A stretch of 36,716 bases of DNA, from contig NZ_JADGHT010000007.1 in NCBI RefSeq assembly GCF_019683755.1, positions 1-36,716 on the forward strand. The letters run 5' to 3'. Below, piece after piece: positions 25,043 through 32,806 of the stretch (the stretch's first letter is position 1; every line of letters begins with the position of its first letter). The notes under the pieces were generated by a model. The model was not told the DNA's origin, did no database searches, and worked only from the letters and a program-made list of their open reading frames with translations. This stretch comes from Thermogemmatispora sp. Lineage in GTDB: Bacteria > Chloroflexota > Ktedonobacteria > Ktedonobacterales > Ktedonobacteraceae. The translations under genes and the position numbers were made by a program.

Positions 25043-25652
25043 CTCTATCAACTGAAGACATAATAGCGCTCAGAGTAATGATAGGGCTGGCTGCTGCGCA
25101 GGCGCGTTGCCCTCTGCCAGGCCAGGGGGCAGAAGCTGGAGCAGCAGAGGGATGAAGCAACCGACTGCTAGCGAGGAGAGCAACCCGCAGGTATTCCTCC
25201 CGCATCGTCATCGGAGCCATCCGGCTCGGCGCGCCTTCGGCAAGCGTGCCGAGTCTGCTTCCCGTAATCCTCGCTGGCATCTAGCACGAGGGGCCTGGTT
25301 CGCTCCCCATCAGGTGAACAGCAAGCCAGCTACGCTAACGGTGGAGAGACAGATCCCCACTGTGATCCTGCTGAACAGGCGAGCAGGCGAGAGAGGTAGT
25401 CAGCCCGGCGGCCACTAAGGCCACTGAAGTCACCGATGGTCATCAGCTTGCCCTTCTTCTCCAGCAGGCAGGCCGGGTCAAGCTGGCAGCCTGGGCCGGA
25501 CAAGCATACTCAAGCAGACATAGAATGACTGGCCACCTACGAAACAGATACAGGCCCTAAGCGACGGGAGCGGCTGGCAACCCTTCTGTTCTGGCACCAC
25601 CAGGCGAATCGCTGACTGCGCGGCCAAGACAGGGAGGGAAGCCACTCCAGAC
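25043..25652. other. 610-bp gene-free region
   Basis: I find no supportable gene, RNA or repeat family here. Open frames such as 25107-25418 (plus) and 25005-25280 (minus) have biased composition and no family resemblance. It may be decayed sequence, but no parent gene could be recognised. Confidence 0.5.
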
Positions 25653-26120
25653 TTATGGCTCTATTTCGGCGAACGGTCCCTCACGGTGGGCAACCATCTC
25701 CAGCAGAGTCTGTAAGCCTTCCTGAGCAGCGCGACGCTGAGCTGAACTCAAGTTAGTAGCCGCTTGAAACTCATCTTCATCCAGCACCTGCACATTGCCC
25801 TGGCGATCAACCCAGACATCGAGAAAAAGATCGACCTGCTCAATACGGTCTTCCAGGAAGACCGCTGGCTCGGCGATATTACAGTACCAACCCTTGCGCT
25901 CACCATCCTTCCCCGCAATTGCAAAGATATTGAACCAGCGATCAGTATAATAATACTCCGTAAAACAGTCACCCGTTTCGAAGCGCGCGTAGCCAAGGTC
26001 CCGATCGGGCCACGTCCAAAAGGCGCGGATGATGCAGACACGCGAGGTAGCAGCAAGCACTTCACCCTGGTAGGAGAAGAGCGCTTCACCTTGCGGATTT
26101 TTCTTAACGATGGTGATCAT
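25653..26120 (-). CDS. DUF402 family protein
   Basis: The C-terminal two-thirds match DUF402 (FomD/YgaC-like) proteins, small beta-barrel proteins, some of which are nucleoside phosphate hydrolases. Recognisable parts are GDCFTEYYYTDRWFNIFAI, GWYCNIAEPAVFLEDRIEQV and DLFLDVWVDRQGNVQVLDEDEF. These carry the conserved Tyr/Asp/Glu pattern expected to bind a metal and nucleotide. The start is uncertain. ATG 26120 gives 155 residues beginning where family similarity begins. ATG 26177 adds 19 residues, with AGGA too close for good initiation. A 26345 start is unlikely. Its exact substrate is unknown. It is divergent from the SerRS-like gene. Confidence 0.75.
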   Translation of the reverse strand: MITIVKKNPQGEALFSYQGEVLAATSRVCIIRAFWTWPDRDLGYARFETGDCFTEYYYTDRWFNIFAIAGKDGERKGWYCNIAEPAVFLEDRIEQVDLFLDVWVDRQGNVQVLDEDEFQAATNLSSAQRRAAQEGLQTLLEMVAHREGPFAEIEP

Positions 26121-26416
26121 CTTTGGCAATCCCCGCGGCAATCCCAGACGGGTTAGGCCGTTGCCTGCATGACTCATCCGTCCTGGGAGAAGGGTAGCAG
26201 CAAGAGCCTGCCTTGTCAAGTGGCGAGAGAGCCAGATGAGAAAGCCGCCAAAGCGCTTTAGAAAGCATTCGGGTGGCACAAGGTGGCATTCCCACAAGAA
26301 AGAGGAGGAAGCCAACATCCTGAACGGCGCATGCCAGAAAGGCAAGACTCCTGCGCTCTAGCCGGCTTCTGCTTTCCTTTGAAGGAAGCACGCATTGAGA
26401 GAACGACTAACCTGGC

Positions 26417-26444
26417 TTGCTCTACTCACTCGCTATGCTATACT
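26417..26444 (+). promoter_or_regulatory. promoter abutting the SerRS-like start codon
   Basis: TTGCTC (-35, 3/6) and TATACT (-10, 5/6) are 16 nt apart, with TGC just before the -10 giving an extended -10. The -10 ends only 8 nt before ATG 26453. Initiation is therefore expected within one or two bases of the start codon, i.e. a leaderless message. Confidence 0.55.
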
Positions 26445-26452
26445 AACGGCGT

Positions 26453-27718
26453 ATGCTTAGTCTCGACTTACTTCGTCAGCATCCCGAGCAGGTACGGAAA
26501 GGACTCCAGAAACGTCAGGTCTCGGTAGCCTTGGAGGAGATCTTACGTCTGGCAGAACAGCGTGATGGCCTGGCCAGGCGCTGCGAGGGACTCTACAGCA
26601 CGCTTGAGCGTCTGCGGAAGCAAAGTCATGCAGCTCCTGCCAACCGGCGTGCCAAGCTTGACAAGCAGAGCGCAACCATCAGTGAGGAGATCCGCAGCCT
26701 GGAATTGCAGATCGCCGATCTGGAAACGCGCCTGCGTCTCTTGCTTTGGCCCTTGCCTAATCTACCCCACCCCGATGTCCCCACCGGCTTTCTGCGTTCA
26801 GCCAATCGCGAGCTGCGTCGCTGGGGAGTACCCATGAGCTTCTATTTCTCCCCACGCTCGTTTCGAGAGTTGGCCAGCACACTAGGAGTAATCGATGGCC
26901 GTGCCGGCAGCCGCCTGAGCGGTAGTCAGTTTGCAGTCGTCGGCGGAGCCGGCGCACGCCTCTGGAGAGCGCTGCTGACCTTTGCCCTTGATGTCTTCAC
27001 GCGCGAGTGGGGCTACAAGGAGGTACAACTACCTCTTCTGTTGAAATACGGCGCCTTACTGGCTGCTGGGCAGTTTCCGACCCTGGAGCCGCAGAGCTAT
27101 AGCTGCCAGGCCGACGAACTCTATCTAAACCCAGGCGGCGAACCCTCTCTGATCAGCCTCTACAGCGATAGTGTGCTCGTTGCCGAAGCCTTGCCCCTAC
27201 GCGTGGTCACTTGGACCCCGGTCTTCCATCGCCATGGCGGTCCAGCCTCCTTACCTCCGAGCACTGCCCGCCTGCCCTGGCATCAGCTCAGCGAGGTACA
27301 GGTGATGCTATTAGTCCGGCCTCAAGAATCCTATGCGCTCCTGCAAACATTGCTGTTGCAAGTTGAAACTTTGCTCCAGCGCCTGGAGCTGGCCTATCGT
27401 GTCGTCATGCTCTGTAGCGGCTACTTGCCCTTTGCAGCAGCAATGACCCTTACGGTTGATGCCTGGCTGCCAGCTCAGCGCCGCTTTCTGCCCCTGGCCT
27501 CAGTGAGCAATTATGAGAGCTTTCAGGCGCGGCGTGCCAATGTCCGCTATCGAACCCCCGATGGCCAGCTCGAGTATCCCCATAGCCTGGGCGCCTGCGC
27601 TCTGAGCATTGAGCAGACGCTTGCCGCCATTCTAGAAGTCTATCAACAGGCCGATGGAAGTGTCGTCATACCCAAGGTGCTCCGTCCCCTGGTAGGCCTG
27701 TCCTTGCTCACTCCCTGA
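26453..27718 (+). CDS. seryl-tRNA synthetase paralogue with eroded catalytic motifs
   Basis: The 421-residue protein is laid out like bacterial SerRS. The N-terminal two-helix coiled coil covers about residues 1-100 (MLSLDLLRQHPEQVRKGL at the start) and normally grips the long arm of tRNA-Ser. The class II core follows, with recognisable VVIPKVLRPLVG at the end. Key residues are changed. Motif 2 FRxE is FHRH (258-261). The TxE serine loop is GGE (228-230). The RVHQF-like segment reads LPWHQL. Motif 3, normally GLAvGR, is CALSIEQ (382-388), losing its Arg. QARR (358-361) remains. Aminoacylation is therefore unlikely, while tRNA binding is plausible. Insect SLIMP is a known non-catalytic SerRS paralogue. 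No ribosome site precedes the ATG, and tRNA-Ser(UGA) lies 157 bp downstream on the same strand. Confidence 0.85.
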   Translation: MLSLDLLRQHPEQVRKGLQKRQVSVALEEILRLAEQRDGLARRCEGLYSTLERLRKQSHAAPANRRAKLDKQSATISEEIRSLELQIADLETRLRLLLWPLPNLPHPDVPTGFLRSANRELRRWGVPMSFYFSPRSFRELASTLGVIDGRAGSRLSGSQFAVVGGAGARLWRALLTFALDVFTREWGYKEVQLPLLLKYGALLAAGQFPTLEPQSYSCQADELYLNPGGEPSLISLYSDSVLVAEALPLRVVTWTPVFHRHGGPASLPPSTARLPWHQLSEVQVMLLVRPQESYALLQTLLLQVETLLQRLELAYRVVMLCSGYLPFAAAMTLTVDAWLPAQRRFLPLASVSNYESFQARRANVRYRTPDGQLEYPHSLGACALSIEQTLAAILEVYQQADGSVVIPKVLRPLVGLSLLTP

Positions 27719-27875
27719 AGAACACGATTCTAACAAATGTTCGTTCCTGGCCATGACAAAGTACTGACGATGTCGCTCATCCTTGTGATGCAATGCATGA
27801 GACAATGACCCAAATGGCATGCTCGTAGCGGCCCCAATCTTCCAAATTGAAAGCGCTTGTGGTAAACTATCTAGC

Positions 27876-27959
27876 GGAGGGGTGGCAGAGTGGTTTAATG
27901 CAGCCGTCTTGAAAACGGCCGGGCGATGAGCCCCGGGGGTTCGAATCCCCCCCCCTCCG
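27876..27959 (+). tRNA. tRNA-Ser(UGA)
   Basis: Acceptor arms GGAGGGG (27876-27882) and CCCCTCC (27952-27958) are followed by discriminator G (27959). The anticodon loop CTTGAAA has TGA at 27910-27912 and is closed by GCCGT/ACGGC. A long variable arm (GGGCGATGAGCCC-like) and GTTCGAATC in the T arm confirm a class II serine tRNA reading UCA. The 3' CCA is not encoded (GCTC follows). A weak TTCCAA/TAAACT promoter candidate lies at 27840-27868, so it may have its own start or be read through from the SerRS-like gene. Confidence 0.96.
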
Positions 27960-27987
27960 CTCTGCGTTGATGGGAAGCGGCTGGCCT

Positions 27988-28035
27988 GTATCCATAGCGC
28001 GGGGGGCGCTGTGGATACGGCGCAATTTTGTGTTT
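27988..28035 (+). terminator. intrinsic terminator after tRNA-Ser
   Basis: A 13-bp stem (27988-28000 with 28006-28018, one G-T pair) has loop GGGGG. It is followed by the T-rich stretch at 28025-28035. It is well placed 29 nt after the tRNA. Confidence 0.8.
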
Positions 28036-28119
28036 GTACGGCTGTGACCGGTGGATAGGGTCATTCTCACGCTGTCGAACAGAGGTGTTTGACGCCAACG
28101 CTGCTCAACGCTGTTAAAC

Positions 28120-28149
28120 TTGACTCGGGTCGTATTCTGTTTGTAGATA
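28120..28149 (+). promoter_or_regulatory. possible promoter of the DUF4388 gene
   Basis: TTGACT (5/6) at 28120-28125 and TAGATA (3/6) at 28144-28149 are 18 nt apart, about 90 bp before the GTG start. The -10 match is weak. Confidence 0.3.
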
Positions 28150-28239
28150 TTGCTAATGTCTCTCACGCATGCTGTGCTTACTGGAGGCGACAGAGGTGCA
28201 CACGCGCAGCAGGGGCATGGCGACAGGCGGTGAATTGCT

Positions 28240-29802
28240 GTGTCTACGGTGAGTTTCGCGACGACATTAGATCGGGTCAATCTAGCTGATCTCTTGCGCC
28301 GCTTAGAGGCCCATGAGAAAAGCGGGATGCTGGTCGTAAAGCAAGGCTCCCTCTGGGTGGAGTTGTATTTCAGCCAAGGGCGCTTGCTTTGTATTGGCCC
28401 AGTGCGGGCTCAGTTGACGCTGGGCGATCGCTTAGTGCAGGCCGGGGTGATCTCCCAGGCCGCCCTTGCCCATGTGATGGCTGTTTTGCGGGAACGCGGC
28501 GAGGAGCCAGGTGAGACCCGCATTGCTCTCCTCCTGATGGAGCTGGGCTATGCAACGCGTGAGCAACTGCGTGCCTGGGCGGCGCGCGAGGCCTCACGTG
28601 TGCTTGAGGTGCTGCTCTCCTGGCGTTCTGGTGAGGTCTATTTCGAAGAGGGGCGCACGCCTCCACCATCTCGCCTGCTCGTCTCCCTCTCTCCTTCTGC
28701 TCTCTTGCCTGCTGCCCCTGCTCAGTCGGTCTCTCCATCGCTTGCTCAAAGCCAGGTACCACCTTCTATGGCTAATCCTGTCTCTGTGCCCGCTCACCCT
28801 GGCGCTGGACCCTCTCAGGTGCGCTATGAACAGTCGTCGTTCTCGCAGCCGTTGCCTCCGGTGCCGCCCTCCCAGCTCTCCCAACCAGTGCAGCCAGCGA
28901 GCCAGGAGCCGCCTGCTCAACAGGCTCCTCAGCCGCGAGTGACGCAGGCCCTGCCTGAAACAGGCGCGGCTCCGGTCCCTCAGCGTCAGGGGCGCGGACG
29001 CATTGATCTCAGCTCGCTCTTTGATCCTGATGCTCTGGCTCGCCTTTCGGAGGTCGCTTCGGCGGCTTCCTCGTCAGGGGCTGATGCTGCTCCTGGGCAG
29101 CGGCAGCCTTCTACTCCCCAGCAGGCCGCTTCGGCTTCCACTGCGCCCAGTAGCTTGCCCGCTCCCCGCCCAATTATGATGCCCTATACACCGCGGCGCA
29201 TTGATGTCTCTTTTATGCATCCTGAACTGCGTCTGAAGCCGGCTGATCTCTCTCCACTGCGCTCTGGCAGTGTGGAGATCCCACTGACGCCAGATGAGTG
29301 GCGTGTCTTCGGTGTCTGTATGGAAGGAGAAAAGACCCCTCTGCAGATTGCCCAGGCCCTGGGCATGCCGCTAGAGCATGTCTATATTCTGCTTGGGGAG
29401 CTGATGGCTTTGGGGCTGGTCCAGCATCCCTATATGCAGACGCCGTATCCTGTTCAGGAGCTTTCGCCTGCCGCACTGCCTCCAATGGGTGGCCCCTATG
29501 CGCCGCAGCCGCAGGTGGCCGGCTCGCAGCCCTGGGTCCCTACCCCCGCTCAGGCGTGGCCGGTCCCGCCTCAGGCACCAGCCCAGACCACAGGGACCTT
29601 CGCTCCTGCCCCCGCTTCGACCTCGGTTCCGCAGTCGCCGCTCTATGTGGAAACTGAATCGCAGTGGGGGAATGGCGGTAATGGCGCCCGCTTCATTGTG
29701 GGACGTGGCTGGGGAGTGCAGCCAACCAGACCGCTCCCGCCGAGCAATGCCGCGCAATCCCCTTATCCTGCTTCAGTTGCGGGCTCCCAGCTTGGTAGAT
29801 AG
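28240..29802 (+). CDS. DUF4388 (PATAN-like) protein with Pro/Gln-rich linkers
   Basis: The 520-residue regulatory or adaptor protein has an N-terminal DUF4388/PATAN domain at about residues 1-135 (LADLLRRLEAHEKSGMLVV, LYFSQGRLLCIG, LGDRLVQAGVISQAAL, SGEVYFEEG). This domain is found in bacterial two-component and GTPase-linked signalling proteins. A Pro/Ser/Gln/Ala-rich linker follows (about 140-330). A winged-helix-like segment at about 347-397 (LTPDEWRVFGVCMEGEKTP, ALGMPLEHVYILLGELMALG) precedes a second low-complexity tail. The start is GTG 28240 with AGGCGG 9 nt upstream. There are no membrane segments. The next gene is an AAA+ enhancer-binding protein on the same strand, 175 bp on, so they may be functionally linked. 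The specific role is unknown. Confidence 0.82.
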   Translation: MSTVSFATTLDRVNLADLLRRLEAHEKSGMLVVKQGSLWVELYFSQGRLLCIGPVRAQLTLGDRLVQAGVISQAALAHVMAVLRERGEEPGETRIALLLMELGYATREQLRAWAAREASRVLEVLLSWRSGEVYFEEGRTPPPSRLLVSLSPSALLPAAPAQSVSPSLAQSQVPPSMANPVSVPAHPGAGPSQVRYEQSSFSQPLPPVPPSQLSQPVQPASQEPPAQQAPQPRVTQALPETGAAPVPQRQGRGRIDLSSLFDPDALARLSEVASAASSSGADAAPGQRQPSTPQQAASASTAPSSLPAPRPIMMPYTPRRIDVSFMHPELRLKPADLSPLRSGSVEIPLTPDEWRVFGVCMEGEKTPLQIAQALGMPLEHVYILLGELMALGLVQHPYMQTPYPVQELSPAALPPMGGPYAPQPQVAGSQPWVPTPAQAWPVPPQAPAQTTGTFAPAPASTSVPQSPLYVETESQWGNGGNGARFIVGRGWGVQPTRPLPPSNAAQSPYPASVAGSQLGR

Positions 29803-29977
29803 GAGGAGCTGTTAGGAAGCCCGGTCGACCACTGGCGGCGCCTTCTCAACTGAGGAGGCCTTCAGCTCGTCTGGTGGCCTGGCTTCCCCTGGTCGTTATT
29901 ACCTGCTGATTACCTGCTGATTCGCGCTGGCCCCCAGGCCCTAGCTTTCGGCTCTTGGTTGAACTGGAAGGGTGGGG

Positions 29978-31102
29978 ATGATGTTGCAGGGTTCAGATTT
30001 TCATCGTGAGAGCGCCCAAGCCGCTAAGGCGGATTCGCTCGCTGCCCATGATGAATTGCTGACTGCTCTGGAACGCTTCGGCCTGGTCATCGGACGCAGC
30101 CAGGTGATGCGCTCTATTGCTAGCCTCATTCGACAAGTTGCGGCTTTCCCAACAACGACGGTCTTGCTCCAAGGTGAAAGTGGTACTGGCAAGGAGGTGA
30201 TTGCTTATGCAATCCATGCCCTCAGTGGTGGCTCCTCTCGCCAGTTTGTGGCTATTAATTGCGCCGCCATTCCTGAAACCTTGTTGGAAACGGAGCTGTT
30301 TGGCGTCGAGGCCGGAGCCTATACCGATGCTCGCGTGACGCGCGATGGCTATCTCGCTCGAGCTGATGGCGGTACCCTTTTCCTCGATGAAATTGCTTCC
30401 ATGCCCCTTGTACTCCAATCTAAGCTCTTGCGCTTCCTGGAAACACGCTCCTTCCGTCGTGTCGGAGGCACTCATGAGATCCAGGTCCGCCTGCGTGTTA
30501 TTTCAGCCTCTAATGTCGATCTTGCGGCTGCGGTCGCTCGCCGCGAGTTCCGTGAGGATCTCTTTTATCGACTCAAAGTCTTTACCATTCATATTCCTCC
30601 TCTGCGCGAGCATCCTGAAGATATCGTCCCCCTAGTCGACTACTTTTTGCGCCAGCAGGGAGACAAAGAAGGACGCGCTCAACGCCTCAGCTCCGAAGCC
30701 CTGGCCTTGCTGGAACGCTATAGCTGGCCGGGCAATATCCGCGAACTGCGCAGCGTTGTCCAGCATGGACAGATCATGTGCGAAGGTGATGAGATTCGTG
30801 TTGAGCATCTCCCCGCCTATTTGCGATCTGCTAGTAGTGGTGCCCTACAACGTTTGCTGGAACTCAAAGATCAGCTGCATTTGCCGCCCGAGGGGGTGAA
30901 ACTGGAGGAGTTTCTTGCTGAGATTGAGCAGCGCTTTATCCGCGAGGCGCTAGAGCGCTGTAACTATAACCAGGTGAGAGCTGCGGCTTTACTGGGTCTC
31001 TCAAGAGATCAGTTGCGCTATCGCCTGGCACGCAGCGGAGCTAAGAGCCGAGAACATGCGCAGAGCACGGGTCTTTCCAGGCTGCACCCGTGCTCTGGCT
31101 AG
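29978..31102 (+). CDS. AAA+ enhancer-binding-type regulator without receiver, GAFTGA altered
   Basis: The roughly 374-residue protein has the AAA+ and Fis-type DNA-binding modules of NtrC-family sigma-54 activators. Only about 40 residues precede the AAA+ domain, so there is no receiver or sensor domain. Walker A is GESGTGKE, Walker B is GGTLFLDE, and FREDLFYRL carries the Arg fingers. WPGNIREL is the family's end-of-domain motif, and NQVRAAALLGLSRDQLRYRL is the C-terminal HTH. The sigma-54-contacting GAFTGA loop reads GAYTDA (30314-30331). The Phe-to-Tyr change is mild, but Gly to Asp is not. It may work with a different polymerase form or be a poor sigma-54 activator. ATG 29978 follows GGAAGGG by about 7 nt. 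The last codons run into a 12-bp inverted repeat. Confidence 0.9.
   Translation: MMLQGSDFHRESAQAAKADSLAAHDELLTALERFGLVIGRSQVMRSIASLIRQVAAFPTTTVLLQGESGTGKEVIAYAIHALSGGSSRQFVAINCAAIPETLLETELFGVEAGAYTDARVTRDGYLARADGGTLFLDEIASMPLVLQSKLLRFLETRSFRRVGGTHEIQVRLRVISASNVDLAAAVARREFREDLFYRLKVFTIHIPPLREHPEDIVPLVDYFLRQQGDKEGRAQRLSSEALALLERYSWPGNIRELRSVVQHGQIMCEGDEIRVEHLPAYLRSASSGALQRLLELKDQLHLPPEGVKLEEFLAEIEQRFIREALERCNYNQVRAAALLGLSRDQLRYRLARSGAKSREHAQSTGLSRLHPCSG
31061..31097 (+). terminator. 12-bp hairpin overlapping the end of a coding region
   Basis: CAGAGCACGGGT (31061-31072) pairs perfectly with ACCCGTGCTCTG (31086-31097). The stop codon TAG is at 31100-31102, so the structure is inside the final codons. 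No T-run follows. It resembles the stop-overlapping hairpin at 434-476. Confidence 0.5.
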
Positions 31103-31215
31103 GTTAAGTGTCCGCTCGGCCTGGGCCCACGGACAACACTCACGTCCGGCATCTACCGGGCTGTTCAGAGGGTCTCGTCGCAAGTGGCATTTACCTGGTG
31201 GAGTCTTATCTCTAT

Positions 31216-32439
31216 TTATTGCTCTTCTGGCCAGTCGAGCATGATGGCCTGGGCTGTCTCACCAGGCTTCAGGGTTTTACCTCCTTCAGGCACGATCACC
31301 AGGGCATTAGCATGCAGCAGAGAAGTGGTAATATGCGACCCCTGATTGCCGGTGGTTCGCGCCACGAAGCGCCCCTGTTCCCGGCGCACATGGGCACGCA
31401 CATAATGGCGCCGCGGCGTGCGTTCGCTCACGCCATCCTCAACCGTGACCTCGATCTGGGGGCGCCACAGGTGGGCATGGCCCAGCAGCTTACGGATCAA
31501 TGGGCGCCCGAATAGCTCGAAGGTGACTGCGGCTGAGACAGGATTGCCGGGTAGCCCCAGCAGCGGTACCTGCCCGATGCGCCCAAAGGCCAGTGGCTTG
31601 CCGGGACGCATATTGATTTGCCAGAAATCGATACTGCCTTGCTCATGCATGATGCGCTTGACCAGATCGAATTCGCCGACGGAGACGCCTCCCGAGGTAA
31701 TGATAAGGTCGTGCTGCATCGCCTGGCGAAAGATTTCTCGTAAGCTCTCCTCGGTATCGCGTGCTACTCCTAGGCGTTGAGGTTCGGCCCCGGCTCGTCG
31801 TACTGCCGCTTCCAACAGATAAGCGTTACTGTTGCGTATCTTGCCCGGCTGGAGCGGCTCATCGACGTCAATCAGCTCGTCCCCTGTGCTGATAATCGCA
31901 ACGCGCGGACGGCGAATGACCCGCACGCGGGCCCGTCCTACTGTCGCTAACACGCCGATCTCCCAGGGGCCGATCGCGTTGCCTTGACTTAAGACACACT
32001 GCCCACGGCGAATATCCTCGCCGGCGGCACGAATGTTGTTGCCTGGGGCAACCTCCTGCAGAATCTCGACCCAGTTGCTATCGGCAGGATCGCTGCGCGT
32101 CAGCTCGATCTGGATGACAGCATCGGCCCCGCGCGGGACTGGTGCACCAGTCATGATGCGCATGGCGGTGCCTGGCTCGACGCTCTGCTCAGTCACATAG
32201 CCGGCTGCAATTGTGCCTATCACCCGCAGCCGGGCCGGACGACCATGCTCCATATGGGTGTCTGCGCTGCGGAGAGCGTAACCGTCCATTGCGGAGTTGG
32301 CAAAAGGTGGCAGATCATCCTCGGCGACAATGTCTTCTGCCAGAACCAGACCCGCAGCTTCTGCTAAAGGGACGGTCGTGGTAGGAAGGGGTTGAATCGT
32401 GGCCAGCATGCGCTCCTGCGCTTCCTCTACACTCATCAT
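31216..32439 (-). CDS. moeA: molybdopterin molybdenumtransferase
   Basis: The 407-residue enzyme is MoeA, which inserts molybdate into adenylated molybdopterin to complete the molybdenum cofactor. Visible motifs are the N-terminal MSVEEAQERML, FANSAMDGYALR, MTGAPVPRGADAVIQIE, and GEDIRRGQCVLSQG. ISTGDELIDVDEPLQPGKIRNSN in domain III follows, with TSGGVSVGEFDLVK and LGLPGNPVSAAVTFELF. All match the family well and appear intact. It supplies the cofactor needed by the xanthine dehydrogenase-type enzyme in the left block; no other molybdenum cofactor gene is in the window. ATG 32439 has AAGGA 10 nt upstream; ATG 32436 is an alternative. It appears transcribed alone, downstream of the tRNA-Glu terminator. 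Confidence 0.96.
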   Translation of the reverse strand: MMSVEEAQERMLATIQPLPTTTVPLAEAAGLVLAEDIVAEDDLPPFANSAMDGYALRSADTHMEHGRPARLRVIGTIAAGYVTEQSVEPGTAMRIMTGAPVPRGADAVIQIELTRSDPADSNWVEILQEVAPGNNIRAAGEDIRRGQCVLSQGNAIGPWEIGVLATVGRARVRVIRRPRVAIISTGDELIDVDEPLQPGKIRNSNAYLLEAAVRRAGAEPQRLGVARDTEESLREIFRQAMQHDLIITSGGVSVGEFDLVKRIMHEQGSIDFWQINMRPGKPLAFGRIGQVPLLGLPGNPVSAAVTFELFGRPLIRKLLGHAHLWRPQIEVTVEDGVSERTPRRHYVRAHVRREQGRFVARTTGNQGSHITTSLLHANALVIVPEGGKTLKPGETAQAIMLDWPEEQ

Positions 32440-32548
32440 AGGCCCTATTCCTTTGCTCTGCTTCGTCTAGGCTCGTTCCCCGCAGCTATGGCGAGGAGAG
32501 CAGGCGGAAGACAATGATCATAGGGCTGGCCGATCAGCGACGCAGCCC

Positions 32549-32599
32549 AAAAAGTAGAGAAGCCTGGCAAACCGACAAATGTCTAAAGTCTGCCAGGCT
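32549..32599 (-). terminator. intrinsic terminator after tRNA-Glu
   Basis: Reading leftward, AGCCTGGCA (32591-32599) pairs with TGCCAGGCT (32561-32569). A five-T run at 32549-32553 follows. It is placed about 17 nt after the 3' end of the tRNA. Confidence 0.75.
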
Positions 32600-32615
32600 C
32601 TTCCTGCGATTGCTG

Positions 32616-32692
32616 TGGTACCTCGTACGGGATTCGAACCCGTGATCTCCGCCTTGAAAGAGCGGCGTCCTAGTCCACTAGACGAACGAGGC
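32616..32692 (-). tRNA. tRNA-Glu(UUC)
   Basis: On the minus strand the gene starts GCCTCGT and ends ACGAGGT-A-CCA. The CCA end is thus encoded and the first acceptor pair is G-T. The anticodon loop CTTTCAA carries TTC, closed by CCGCT/GGCGG. GGTTCGAATCC marks the T arm. It has a near-consensus promoter and an intrinsic terminator of its own. Confidence 0.97.
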
Positions 32693-32757
32693 CCAACGAC
32701 TGCTACGCGCCAGCACCTTGTAAGGCACTGGAGTGCGATCGCGTCTACGTCATCTGG

Positions 32758-32786
32758 ATTGTACTGTATGGGACTCGCTTTGTCAA
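32758..32786 (-). promoter_or_regulatory. promoter of tRNA-Glu
   Basis: On the minus strand a perfect TTGACA (-35) and TACAAT (-10, 5/6) are separated by exactly 17 nt. Initiation is expected near 32751, about 59 nt before the mature tRNA. It is the best sigma-70-type promoter in the window. Confidence 0.8.
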
Positions 32787-32806
32787 GCGGGTTTTGGCGA
32801 CTGCCT

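Noticed and set aside
25005-25418. Overlapping open frames in the 25.0-25.4 kb gap
   Set aside because: Biased composition, no family motif, and one overlaps the start of the HAD gene.
28370-28942. Long frames of 100-130 codons opposite or out of frame with the DUF4388 gene
   Set aside because: They mirror the Pro/Ser/Gln-rich coding bias of the real gene and carry no motif.
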